A stretch of 64,000 bases of DNA, taken from the NCBI GenBank assembly GCA_020744425.1, contig JAGMUV010000026.1, positions 868,001-932,000 on the forward strand, in the 5' to 3' direction. A model generated the notes under the pieces. It searched no databases. It saw only the letters and a program-made list of their open reading frames with translations, and was not told the DNA's origin. A program made the translations under genes and the position numbers. The stretch comes from Dactylonectria macrodidyma. Lineage: Eukaryota > Ascomycota > Sordariomycetes > Hypocreales > Nectriaceae. Positions 52,683 to 63,679 of the stretch are shown here, one piece after another (within the stretch, counting starts at the first letter, position 1; the number at the start of each line of letters is the position of its first letter).

Positions 52683-54398
52683 ATGATGCCGCCCCTTCAG
52701 GAGATTGATCCTAATATCCCAACTTGGGATATTTTGGCCAGGCCCAAGAAGCGTGGTCCCAAGCCAACGCCGCTCAAGGATCGTCAGTATAAGGTCACGA
52801 AGCCGGCTCTGCGTCAGCAACGCTCGTACACGAAGAGGAAAAAAGAGGAGGTCGTCATGTGGCTAATTCATCATCGTCTCTTGGTCCGAGGCACGTTGGT
52901 TACGCCCACGGCAAGGGATGCTGAAGCTTACTTTAAAATCCCGCATCGTACGATCCATGGATGGAAGGTGGCTTACAGTGAGTCTCACGTTGAAGATAGA
53001 ACCCGTGGTTATGCCCCCCAATGGCCAGGGCTTGAGGGAGAGCTGTATAAGCTATTCCGAGAGCGCAGGTTAAAATCTAAGGTTGTGACGACCTCGTGGT
53101 TCCGTATGAAGTCGCGGTCAATTTTTAAGGAATTATACCCGAGTTTTCCCAACCAATTTACATTCTCCGTTGGTTGGTATCGCGGCTTTCTCCGGCGTCA
53201 CAATATCGTAAAGCGTCGGATTACGAAGCAGTCAACCAAGCGCCCAGAAGACTATATCAATATAGTGAATAAGTTCTTACGATTCATCAGACGCGTCTCA
53301 TCAGTTGGATCCCAACATCGCGCCTTTACAGTGATGTTACACTCACCAAAAAGACGATTCCGTAAACGCCTTATACTTAACCTCGACGAGACCCCAATTC
53401 CTTTCGAATTTCTTGACGGATCAACGTGGGAGATACAGGGTTCGAAGACTGTTTCTGGCCACACTGACCGCAGTGGATGGAACAAAAGACAAGCAACCTT
53501 AGTGTTGTACATTTTTGCAGACGGAATTCACAGACTTAAACCCAAACTCATTTTCCATGGCGTACCTACCGAGGAAGGCGGTCAAATTTACGAAAAGGAA
53601 TCGCATCACTACCATCCTGACGTCACTGTGGAGTTCAACAAAACCGCGTATAATAACGAGGAGCTTCTCTTACAATGGATTGAAGAGGAGCTTACGCCCT
53701 TGGCATCGGAAGATAATGAAGATACGCTCTTGGTTATGGATGCAGCCACGTTCCATAACACCGAGGAGATCAAGAGAAAACTTAGGGAACAGAATATCAC
53801 GTTAGCGCTTATCCCAGGAGGTTGTACAAGTCTTGTGCAACCTCTCGATACCGCAATTAATAAGCCGTATAAGCAGTGGCTTGAGGAGGCAACTGATGAG
53901 TATGTGGAACGCAAAGAGAGCGAGGAAGGGCCGGATTTTACGTGGTCTGTCAGCGATAAACGGATTATGACAACGCACATCGTGGCAGCAGCTACTCAAC
54001 GGCTCATCGCCAAGGCAGAGATGGTGAAAAAGGCGTTCCTGAACACCGGAATAAGTGTACGGCCAGACGGTCTCGAGGATACCTTTATTAGGATTAAGGA
54101 TATCCCGGCGGAAGAGATTGACTTCACCGGGTGGGAGGTGGCGGAGGAAATTATAGTCCAGCTAGAGGATGAGGTAGATCCTTTCCTTGACGATGAGGAG
54201 ATGATTGCGATGGATGACGATGACCTGTTAACGATGAGAAGATACCATCAGCAGCGTGTCAAGGATCTGCAGACGAAGCTAAAGACTCGAGGTCTCAAGG
54301 TGTCAGGGAAGAAGGCAGAACTCGTGAGACGGCTCCAGGAGCATGACTCGCAGAGATCTCGAGCATCAGAGGTCAGGGAGACTATCTATTGCGGCTAG
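52683..54398 (+). CDS. DDE_1 (pogo-like) transposase with C-terminal SAP motif
   Basis: 571 aa, no intron. Start at ATG 52683 (MMPPLQEIDPNIPTWDILAR); a second ATG follows at once. The N-terminal part is basic with KKRGPKP (AT-hook-like), then a helix-turn-helix region (ARDAEAYFKIPHRTIHGWKV) and a second DNA-binding half ending RRITKQSTKRPED. The catalytic triad is complete: LNLDETPIPF, LLVMDAATFHNTEE, and after 35 residues VQPLDTAINKPYK, a DD35D spacing. The C-terminus has an acidic stretch (EDEVDPFLDDEEMIAMDDDD) and LQTKLKTRGLKVSGKKAELV, which is a SAP DNA-binding motif. The stop at 54396-54398 overlaps the end of an opposite-strand ORF. The best candidate for an active transposase here. Confidence 0.92.
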   Translation: MMPPLQEIDPNIPTWDILARPKKRGPKPTPLKDRQYKVTKPALRQQRSYTKRKKEEVVMWLIHHRLLVRGTLVTPTARDAEAYFKIPHRTIHGWKVAYSESHVEDRTRGYAPQWPGLEGELYKLFRERRLKSKVVTTSWFRMKSRSIFKELYPSFPNQFTFSVGWYRGFLRRHNIVKRRITKQSTKRPEDYINIVNKFLRFIRRVSSVGSQHRAFTVMLHSPKRRFRKRLILNLDETPIPFEFLDGSTWEIQGSKTVSGHTDRSGWNKRQATLVLYIFADGIHRLKPKLIFHGVPTEEGGQIYEKESHHYHPDVTVEFNKTAYNNEELLLQWIEEELTPLASEDNEDTLLVMDAATFHNTEEIKRKLREQNITLALIPGGCTSLVQPLDTAINKPYKQWLEEATDEYVERKESEEGPDFTWSVSDKRIMTTHIVAAATQRLIAKAEMVKKAFLNTGISVRPDGLEDTFIRIKDIPAEEIDFTGWEVAEEIIVQLEDEVDPFLDDEEMIAMDDDDLLTMRRYHQQRVKDLQTKLKTRGLKVSGKKAELVRRLQEHDSQRSRASEVRETIYCG

Positions 54399-54812
54399 GA
54401 TGATCAGCATCCTCAGGAGATATAGTGTTATCATTATCTTGCCAAAAGAATGCATTTCCCTCCTGCCATTCCCTCTCAATCCCTAGACGCCAGTCCATCT
54501 TCTTCCACCTCTTTCCGTAGCGCTCAGGCCGGCAAAACACCAACTTCCCGGCCTGCAGGACATCCTCGACTAAGGGCCGACTGGCCTCCCTGACCCAAGC
54601 ATAATGAGAGCCATCTTTTGTAAGGGAAATACCGGTATTCTGATCTGGCGTCGAGGGCTGCCGGTACACAAGGCGGTAGGTCTGTCCGAGCTCGAAGCAG
54701 GCAGCGGTCTCGAAATCGTCTGTGACATCTGATTGGTTAGTGCAGAGCCTCAATAGATGATTTGCAACACCAAAAACACACATATTACATCCAAGAAGCC
54801 GGCAGCAGTCAT
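54382..54812 (-). CDS. Possible accessory protein of the SAP-pogo element
   Basis: Two proposed exons, 54812-54782 and 54728-54382, give 125 aa. The start MTAAGFLDVIY has an A-rich context. The main exon reads DDFETAACFELGQTYRLVYR ... GKLVFCRPERYGKRWKKMDW and ends acidic (NTISPEDADHPSRNR). The composition (many Trp, Tyr, Cys and charged residues) looks coding rather than chance. It lies wholly inside the transposon, starts about 160 bp from the right terminus, and overlaps the transposase end by 17 bp in convergent orientation. I recognise no family. The first exon and intron are less certain than the second. Confidence 0.4.
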
Positions 54813-54976
54813 TTTTATCGTCAAGGGCGGCGCCGTGACGCGTTGGCGGCGTTGTGACGCAGCCGAAGGTTGGGTTCGGGAAGTTGGAACTGGCTCTCGG
54901 CTAAATTTCGCGGGCGGCAGGATCTGCATCCCAGCGGGGCACGCTAGTTGGGCGAGATAACTGAGTTTCTACGGTA

Positions 54977-55240
54977 GAGATGGGCCATGTATATGTGGTC
55001 CACGTGGATTTGCAGTGTAGTGGGTCCGAGCCTTGGTGGGTTTGCCATGCGTCTGACTATCGTATCCTCTCCAAGATGGCCTTTGACTTGTTCAGTTGCC
55101 CAGCAATGAGCGCTGAGTGTGAGCGGGTATTCTCACAGACAAAGAAGGTCATTACCGGTGAACGGAATCGCCTCAAGTCAGATACAGTAGCGGCAATTGA
55201 GTGCCAAAAGCACCTGCTTCGGACAGGTATGTTACCATAG
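54977..55240 (+). pseudogene. hAT transposase C-terminal fragment
   Basis: Reads CHASDYRILSKMAFDLFSCP then AMSAECERVFSQTKKVITGE and NRLKSDTVAAIECQKHLLRT. This is the hAT dimerisation region with its conserved ECER-x-FS. The frame stops at 55238-55240 (MLP then stop). No upstream part is present, because the SAP-pogo element occupies the left side. Downstream, 55270-55370 has repeated ACCAAGTAA/TTACTTGG words like hAT subterminal motifs. Confidence 0.75.
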
Positions 55241-56610
55241 AAATTGCCCGATTGGGATAGTAATCAAGCAATATCAACCAAGTAAGACTTCTTGTAACCA
55301 ACCAAGTAAAGTAAAGGGCTGTAGTCAAGCAAGCCGAGTAAGGGGGTCAAATTTTGGTTTACTTGGTTGATGGACACACTGAAGGGGATAGGTGTGGCTT
55401 GTAGAAATCTGCCAAGCATACTGGACCAATGGAGATTGGCCAGATTTTGATACATAGTGGGTCTCATATCACCGGTGGGTCGATTCCTGGGTATCACGCC
55501 TGACGGCTTTATCCAAAACATTGATTGGTGTAGGGAGTTACGGTTCCGCACTAGGAATGTCTGGCCAACTCTTGCTGCAGAAATCGGGCTGCGTGTGACA
55601 GCCTTCGTCAGTTAGAAGCCCCACAACTTGCGCACGAACAAGCACAACCCATGTTTATGGAGTCGGTCTCAGCAGATTCGTAGGCATAACTGTTGCGTTC
55701 TTTTATTCCCGATGGAGTATGAGAGGCTACTACGTCGTGTGGCCGTGTTTCTACTACCATTACCCACCCACCTCCTGCACTTTGTGAACGGTTAGTAAAC
55801 AGACTTCATATGCTGAAAAAGTACTTCACTAGCGCAAAACAGAGTCGAACACGTGTAAGCATGTACCTAGTTCTCCGAGAGGCGATACCGCACACTAATC
55901 CTTGTGTGATTAGGCCGATAGCCCAACACACGCGGCCAGGGGAGTCGGGTCGGGACTGATTGGAGAGGCCCAAACGCGACGCGACATGAGGCGAAACCGG
56001 GAGTATGAAGATGCTTGCAGACGTGTACTTAGGGGCATTTCCGGATTAATTCTTATTACGATCCGATTCTTATTGCCCACAAAAGCGAACAGGGATACCA
56101 TCCGGTCAAACGAACCATTACGCTCGTTAAAGGCGGCCAGGAAAGGAGGAGACCTTTGAGACGGGACGCGGGAGGAGCGGGGAGTCCCACTTCAGGAATC
56201 GCCTGCCATCCAGCATCGCGTGTTGCGGTGAAACCGACAGGGTTAAAATTAGTGAACTAGGCAACCAGACGATGTGGATATAGCTTAGTGCAAAGGCCCT
56301 CTGGGGTGTGTCCCCCCGGGCGAATGAAAACCTACCTACCTACCTATGTGGATATGACCAACCAACATAAAAACAATGCCGGCACATCCGCGATTCTCCA
56401 ATCAGTCTCAGAGCATTCTCCAATTAGTCCCAGAGCCCTCCAAAACTTTCGCGACTCCGGCACTTCTATCATCTTACCAGCTGAAACCGCATCTCGCCTG
56501 GTCTCAACGACCAGCGAGCGTGAGTTTTAAGGAGCCAACCCGGAACGGTCTTGGTACTTCATCGGGGTACCATCCTCTCAATCTTTGTTTTTCCTGCGGC
56601 CACAAAGACC
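55241..56610. other. Intergenic before the C2H2 gene
   Basis: Includes the presumed hAT subterminal words to about 55370, then unremarkable sequence with a TACC simple repeat near 56330-56345 and the CT-rich promoter of the gene at 56611. No coding feature is supported. Confidence 0.45.
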
Positions 56611-59600
56611 ATGGCGGAACCCGATCCCCCACCCTCCTTGCTCCGGATCAGAGCCATGGAAGAGTGCGTGTCACAAGCCCGCCAACACCTCGAGGACACC
56701 AAGTCTCCGTATCTTTTGTATCAGGAGCAGGTGGCAGCCCTGAAAGATAGTGTTGAGCAGGAATGGGCACGTGTCCCGTCTAATCCCACTCAGCATGACT
56801 TGACAACCTTGCGACGGAGCACACTGACGCTCGGTGGTCAGCTGAGGGAACTGGAGCTCAAGCACGCCGCTACCATCGAGGAAGACGACAAGGCGTACAG
56901 AGCCTCACTGGAAGCACGAGTTAGAAAGCTCTGCAGGGATATGGTCGACATATTTGGGAGATCCTTGGTGACAAAAACCCTACAGGAATACCCAACGGAG
57001 CCTGTGCCCGGATCGCGCAGTCCTGCTGACGGGCCCCTTGCTCCAACAAACGCCACATCGCAAGAGAACACACAGTCAGCACCTCAACACAACGCTACAG
57101 ATACACCGCCCAATGTTGAGTTTCAAGACGCCAACATGCCAGAACCCGACAGCACTGAAGACCAGACCAGGTCCACCAACTTGTCCATACCCACCAATCC
57201 GTCCATGTCCATCAATCCCGTTAGTCCAAGGCTCCGATCCTAACCTCAAGTCCTGCTTCCTCGCTAATATGTTTAGAAAAAAAGAAAGGGATCTATCGTC
57301 TCAGGTAAACAAAAACGTGCCCGAATGGGGCAAACTGAGCCTGCAGAGGCCGAAAAAACCATCGAGTTCGATGAGGTCTTCCAAGATGGGAATGCCGCCA
57401 TAAAGCACACAATAGTCCAGTTCCGTGACAAGTGGTACATTCTTCTGTGCGATGAGCACGGACTCAGTTTCAAACATCATCCTATCACGTCGGCCGCCAA
57501 GCATCTCAACGGGGGGGCTCACGGTAAACTGCCTAAAGACCACGAAACGGCCATCAAACACCTTGGTGTTCGTGTCCTAAACTGCAGCGCAAAACTCGCA
57601 GAGGAGAACAATAGGGTATGTCTGGTGGCATATGGAACGGGATATGACCCGTCAAAGTTGCGCACGCGAACCAAGAAGAAAACTTCTGAATCCATTCACG
57701 TCTCGCCGCTTCTCGAACGAACAGATCAACATGTAGACGCGCTGTTGGGCAACAGGGGAAGCGCATGTGTGAGTGGTAGGGGCAAGAGTGGCCGGAGACC
57801 GCGAAAAAGATTTGATGGAATAGTTGATCCAACTCCTGGCGGCATTTATCTCGCATACTGGTCAAAGTCTAGGGAGTGGCAAGCTGTACTCGTTCTCTCT
57901 GGAGTTACCACCGAGCAACCTATTGATATTGGCTTCTCAGGCACAATCCAGGACCTAGGTCTCACAGAACAACTGCCGCCGTGTTGCACTTATGATCCCC
58001 AGACGGGTATTCTTGATTGGCAAGATGACTACAAAGATGGAGGTCCTCTGGTTACAGAACGACAATTTCCTGTCATGTACTTTGATGGCTTGGATTTTCC
58101 GAGCAAAAGCTCAGTTGGCTGGGTGGCAGCCAACGATCTCCAATCTGTTGACACTCAAGATTCCAGTTTCGAGCTAACTCCTCACTTCAAATCAGTCCTG
58201 GAATTTTTGGAGACCAAAAGAAGCAAACAGGCCGAAAATTCAAACCTCGAGAACATGGAGCAAACGGAATTGAGACTGCACCCGGCAGACATCAACACTC
58301 TAGATTCCACGGTCGTCACCGCACCAGCTTCTTTACCGACAGAACAAAGCCAAGAGGAACAGTCAAGTCCCCAGCCTGGCCTCATCCAAAATTATTATCA
58401 AGCAGATGGCCAAGAGGCGCCACTGTCATCCGAAGAAGGCCCCACCACCAGCGTGGGGGGCTTACCATCGAGCAGAGCTGACTTTCATCGCAACCCTAGT
58501 GCCGACCCAAAGACTCACCATGGAAATCAGAATCCGAACGGTGTGACCACAATCAGCGATTTCTCCAGCAATGCAGCTTCCGCAGCGACCACAGGAACTC
58601 CTCCAGCTGGCGACCGGCCCGAACCTGTCATCTCACCTTCGATGTCTTTATCTACCGGTACACAACCAGCCACCACTCCAACCACAGACAACCAAGGCGA
58701 ACGTGACAACTCGCTCAGGAATGGAAAATTGCTCCAAATAGCAGCTGATGGCTGCAGACTGAATCGGTGGTTGGACCAAGACGGCCGTTCAGCAGTGGGG
58801 GAAGTGGATGGAACCCGTACAGCCGCAAGTCGACAGAGTCGCATTTCACCAATAGCGGAAGGTCCAATCCGTCCAAGCCAAGCCCATATTGCACCAGGCC
58901 CTCTTCGATTTCAGGCGAATGACCAAGGGAGAGACATGGAGCCGCCCCCAATTGCATTGCAGGCTATGGAGCGGCCTAGGATTGATGACCAGCGCCTCGA
59001 TCTATTGAGACAGCAGCATAGTGCCGAGGGTCCGACATCTTTTCACAAAGAACCCCCCCATACATCAAATGTGGTATCGAACGATGAACGCGATATTCAA
59101 GCAGGACCACCACAAGGACCCGGGTCCTCCCCCCTTCGCCAATCAAGCTTCGTCCTCCCCGTTCCGCGAGATTTCAACTTAGGCCTCACAGTACCAGCCA
59201 TGTATCAACTACGGCCCCTCAATCCCACGCCGCCGAATCAGACTACCCCACAGCCTTTTTCCCAGTCTCAGTTAACCGACAATACACCCTCAATTAGCTG
59301 CCAAGAACCTATGTTAAGTCCCGACTCTCGACCAGTCACGCTTCCCCCCCTCTCAATACCGAGCATATCGACAAGACCTAGTCTACAACCACATTCCGTT
59401 GGTAACCAGGCTCCTAACGCATCGCCACGCTTATTGCCATGGCCAACCTCAAACCCGCCTTCAGCGAGCTCGGCATCATCACTAACGAATGGACAATCAA
59501 GCCAACTCCACCCACGACATCCCTCGGAACCGGATCCCCGATGGATGTATTCTTGCCCTCATTGCTCAAAGCGTTATGTTACGCTAGTTTGGAGGGACAA

Positions 59601-59631
59601 GCATATACAGGACTGCCCATCAGCACACTAA
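56611..59631 (+). CDS. Large fungal protein with coiled coil and C-terminal C2H2 finger
   Basis: Two exons, 56611-57223 and 57305-59631, give about 979 aa; the donor at 57224 (GTCCAA) is weak, so the junction is tentative. The N-terminal 130 residues are helical and charged (ARQHLEDTKSPYLLYQEQVA ... RELELKHAATIEEDD). The conserved block is TIVQFRDKWYILLCDEHGLSFKHHP ... AAKHLNGGAHGKLPKDHETA, with Cys/His spacing that suggests a zinc-binding fold, then PGGIYLAYWSKSREW ... AVLVLSG. A 450-residue Pro/Ser/Gln-rich linker follows. The end is a single C2H2 finger YSCPHCSKRYVTLVWRDKHI ... C. Similar proteins of unknown role are common in moulds. Possibly a chromatin or transcription factor. Confidence 0.72.
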
Positions 59632-60343
59632 ATCAATTGGCTTGTATTAAATGTTGAACTGCTTCCTTGGATTTAATAATGTGGATTTTAAACGTAATCT
59701 TGCAGGAAACATAGGTTCTACTCTTATATTAGCTGGTCTTAATCTTCAGTAACACCGAGTTCCCGCTTGGCGGAGATGAGCTGCGGCACCCTAGCCATTC
59801 TTAGCAGTTCCATGAGCCGCAACACTCCGTCTGGAGCGCCTTGGTACAGTGGTACATAGAAAGGAAAGATACGAAACAGGGGTTATCTACTCGAGACCAG
59901 GATAGTGACCGGGATCTGTGATATGTGATTGGGAGCTGGAACGGGGCGCGTTCCTGAAAGTAATACTTGGAAGGCTATGATGCTATCCAGATCGAAGGTA
60001 ACCCCGACATCGTTCGAAACCCTCTCATCTCCATCGAAGCAAATGTGGGGTATCAACTCTAGAGTCAAGACCACGAAAGGCCTCTCTTCTGGATTCAGGG
60101 CACATTTTTCCGGCTAGGTCATCTTTCTGGCGTGCGATAGTCTCGGCGCCAAGGACGTCAGGACCCAACTCGGGTGCAAACTCCAGGTACATGGCGGGAC
60201 TGACGGACATCCCAGTAATGAATATATATCCATTCTTAAGAGCATATTCATTCTTTAGCTTATGCATAAGGATAAGAATATAGAGGCTGCCAATGAATAC
60301 ATAATTCTTATATTCTTAAGAATATGGATCCGCCACCTCCCCC
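59632..60343. other. Intergenic
   Basis: Short minus-strand frames (59883-60074 and 60025-60267) overlap and show no motif. An AATATA/TTCTTAAGAATA-rich stretch at 60215-60325 contains short palindromes such as TATTCTTAAGAATA. Nothing else is supported. Confidence 0.4.
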
Positions 60344-60400
60344 CAGGGTTCAAATCCACGACACTCCACGACACATTTGTGAAGGCAATTACTACGTGGG
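60344..60400. mobile_element. hAT terminus remnant
   Basis: CAGGGTTCAAATCCACGACA followed by CTCCACGACACATTTG is close to the right end (reversed) of the hAT element at 44992, which reads CAGGGTTGAAATCCATGACA then CTCCACGACACATTCG. The rest diverges and no partner end was found nearby. Confidence 0.6.
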
Positions 60401-60627
60401 CATCACACTTTGCTACGCGGGCCTCAGGTTTACGTGGGCATCATGTTTTGCGTACTCTCATTGGCTTGAAAAATTTCTGTTAGTGCGGTCCGTGTTTTGC
60501 GAGTTCTGCCAATGTACCCCTCTCGTTGGCCAATCCTATGTACAAAGGAATGAAGAAAGGGATATTCGTCACGTTGAGGTTGAGGGGACACGAAGACTCT
60601 GGTCATCCTTTTGGAATATAATTCTGT

Positions 60628-60853
60628 CGCATATCACCACCAGGTTCCATTGTGCAATGTGAAACGCGGCCCATACCTTGGAGTCGTATATCCGGTTTCA
60701 CATCCGAATTGTCGCATCAAGGACTCCGATTCTAACGACATGAGCTTAAATAGCTGTACCCGAACACATGGCTGTTCAATTTCTTTTGTTCTTTAGATAA
60801 TTCTCATCAATTGACTGGTGCCATTAATGATCCCTGTGGAGCCAATTGTCTGA
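60628..60853. repeat. Second copy of the DUF3716-gene 3' repeat
   Basis: Same orientation as 9471-9700, with small changes. On the minus strand it still encodes the last codons (SDNWLHRDH then stop) of the DUF3716-like protein. The body of that gene is absent upstream, where unrelated sequence starts at 60854. Confidence 0.8.
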
Positions 60854-61019
60854 CAAGTTCCTTATTCTAGCGTTATTACTCTTAATCACTACGATGTCAG
60901 CCAACCTTCGTTTAGGAAAACGACCTCACGACAGCCTGTTACCTATACCGGTAACAGCAACTTCATGTGCAAATAAGCGACGCCGATTACATCCCAACCC
61001 CCAGTCTAGGTCCTCGCAT

Positions 61020-61140
61020 ACATGGGCAAACCGTTTAAACGGTCGAATATTTCCTCAAACGTTTGAACGGTTCAAAAATATTGCAAACGGTTAAACGAAC
61101 GAATAAACGATTTAAACGAACGAATGAACGATTTATGACG
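61020..61140. repeat. CGTTTAAAC-type word array
   Basis: Repeated variants of CGTTTAAACG, CGTTTGAACG and TTAAACGAACGAA fill about 120 bp just beyond the 3' end of the hAT transposase gene. The arrangement suits hAT subterminal binding sites. CATGGGCAAACCGTTTAAAC at about 61020 could be a decayed terminus. Confidence 0.5.
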
Positions 61141-61165
61141 GTGAGAAATATCCACCGCGCCTGCT

Positions 61166-63679
61166 CTAATACCAGTCGAAATAATGCCCACTATCATCGT
61201 CAATGTCCTGAGAGTCACCCTCCGGCCGTGGGATTCCGATTAGACCCATCCCATTCTCATGCAGAGGCCGTATGAGTCCTTGACGCAACCAATTGCCCGT
61301 ACATTCAATCATCTCGATAGTTTTGCATGTGATTCGTAATCTATCCCATGAACAAGTTCTTCTTGCCCCAGAAAACGTCCTCTCCGGCTCCGATGACTCT
61401 GCTGGGATAGAAAGAATGCAAATAGCCATGCGGCTAAGTTTCGGATACTGCTTTCTCTGCTGTGGTTGACACCACCACTCCAGAGGCGTACAATCCGGAG
61501 GGATATCTGTTGCATCAATGTTGATGAAGCTAGTGAAATCATCCCTAACACTCGCGTTAATAGTCCTAACCTCCAGCTTCTTTGATAGTATCGCGAGTTG
61601 ATTTGGCTTCTTTGCCAGCGGTGGTGGCATCGACGTGGGGGTGGAGGGATGGTCGCTGGGTTGCTCGTAATTAAATTCCTTTTGCCAGAATGCTGTGGCC
61701 GAGGCAATAGTATCTTCATGCCATTCCTTTGGCCAGTTCTGCTTGATATACGCGATGCGTTTACGGGGATCAAGGAGGAGAGCGGCGGCGTATGCGGGAA
61801 CCTCGTCAGTTAAGCGGTAGTATTTAGAGAGGATAAACCATCCCATATCGATGGCTCGAACCATCCGTTCGTCGGAGTGTTCATCCGACTGATATATCTT
61901 CTGATACAATGTTAGTAATCGACTTGTGATGCGGAAACGCATGCAATGTGGGCAATTGCACCTTAAGCCTATAAAGCTAGCAAGCTGTAATCGTTCAACC
62001 ACGGTTATAGCAAGACCTTTTGACTCAGTCGGCTAGGATTCAGTCTTTTCGCATCAACTTGATGTGGATAGATTGAAGGGTACCTGTTGTTCTTCGTAAT
62101 GGAGTAACAACATATCCATCAGCATCAACGATTGTGAGATAGACGAGTCATCTCCCTCTGCATACAATGTTGCTGAAGCAAATGGCTGATGAAACGTATG
62201 TACTTTGCCTAGCAACTCCCAATCTCCAACTAATAGCCGATTGTCTCCGATGGCCTCTTCGTGATCAGACATGAAGGACTGGATTTTGTCCTTCTTTCTA
62301 ATCGCACGATCAATGACCTGATACCAGGACGACCAGCGGGTACGATTATCCATCCCTAAACGCAGTCCCACTGCCTTATCCCACGCATTCTGGTGGAGGC
62401 TTGATGAACTTAGCCACACAGCTAAGCCATGAAGCTTGCGTAATGCAGGGACATTCTCAACGCCGCCAAAGTCGTCAGCCGATATCACGGACGTATTGCT
62501 AGCCGTGCTGCCCTTGCGCTTGTGCTTTCTGGCCGGCTCTCCGTTCTTTCTCTTTGCTGTATTTCGTTCGGCGGCAGCCTTCTTTCGATGAGAGGCTAGG
62601 ACCTCGGAAAACTGGGAGAGAAGCTCCTCTCCAGTGACACCGGATGCTGACTCGAGTGCTGCGACTAGAGCCTCTTTAGAAGATGCGAGAAGGAAGGCTT
62701 GAAGGGAAAGATTAATGATATGCGCGATACAGCGTATACGACGTCCTGTTGCGTTGAATTTAATCTACTCAATGTCAGCCTATAGCCTAAACTGCGTAGT
62801 TAACTAACCTTATGTCTACTCATTAGCTTGCGTTGTATAGACTCAAGACATGTGTTGTTTGATGTCGCGTTGTCACCCGTGTGCCAACCAACTTTTGACT
62901 GTATCCCGTACTTCTCTAAAGTATCGATAACAGCCTGCGCTTGAGCTTCTCCAGAATGACTCTCTGCACATTCTGGTAGAGATAGTACCGGTACTGCCTT
63001 ACGAAGCTTGTAGTCTTTATCTACCCATTGTGCACACACAGCAAGTAGAGAATGTCTATGCGGGTGATGTCCAGAGGTCTGTTGAGATATGAATCGGACT
63101 TGACGCGGTGGTGAGACTGTCCTTGATCTCGCTGCTGTAAAAATCATAGTTTGCTGCAATATATCGGACCATCGTACGCCGTGAGGTAATGCGGGAGTCT
63201 TTGATGTATGGGCTACACGCGAGAGCTAGTTGTTTAAACTCGTCCCATTCAATAGCCGAAAAGGGCACTCTCCGACGCGTGAGTATGCTGATCAATGCTT
63301 CCTGATATGCTTGCGGGTTGAAGGCATTTCGAAGTGCGTCCTCGCTTGCTACAGGGCAAAAATGTGCGGAGATTGAGCGCTGGGTGCCCGATACAGACCT
63401 GGTGGATCTGGATGCGACGGGATGGTTGTTTCTGACGTGATTGGCAGCATTTGCCTTATGGTCGTATCGTTTATCTCGACACACAGTGCAAGTATAGATG
63501 GTTTTACCTCCAGTCTTGCGTCCGCGTGTATTTGAACGGTCCTTCGTAATGTCCATAATTGAGAGGAAGTTTGAGGGCAATCCATTGACATCTTGGGGGT
63601 TTTCTGTAGCACCAATAATAGACGATGTGTCAGATGACATATTGGTAGTTAAAAGGCGAGATTTTGAACTTGGTATCAT
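61166..63679 (-). pseudogene. hAT transposase, frameshifted
   Basis: Begins at ATG 63679 (MIPSSKSRLLTTNMSSDTSS). A BED-like finger (YTCTVCRDKRYDHKANAANH) comes first, and ISTDLWTSP holds the first catalytic Asp. Immediately after, at about 63080, the coding signal shifts by one base: SPHRHSLLAVCAQWVDKDYK continues in another frame with WHTGDNATSNN (second Asp). An intron near 62810 leads to RIRCIAHIINLSLQAFLLAS. Further pieces run DNRTRWSSWYQVIDRAI and, after one or two introns near 62000-62100, the C-terminal dimerisation part YPKLSRMAICILSIPAESSE ... ERTFSGARR. The end is at 61166. A single-base shift kills an otherwise full-length copy of about 780 codons. Confidence 0.8.

Larger units (their letters stand above)
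52468..54974 (+). mobile_element. Intact-looking pogo-type element with SAP transposase (2507 bp)
   Basis: Inverted repeats of 35 bp with one mismatch: CCGTAGAAACTCAGTTATCT continuing CGCCCAA-TAGCGTG, at 52468 and reversed at 54974. TA duplications lie at 52466-52467 and 54975-54976. Inside are a 571-residue transposase gene and a possible second gene on the opposite strand. No frameshift or nested insertion is seen. Confidence 0.9.

Noticed and set aside
60340..60362. tRNA-like T-loop word GGTTCAAATCC
   Set aside because: No acceptor or anticodon stem can be formed around it; the context is a hAT terminus.
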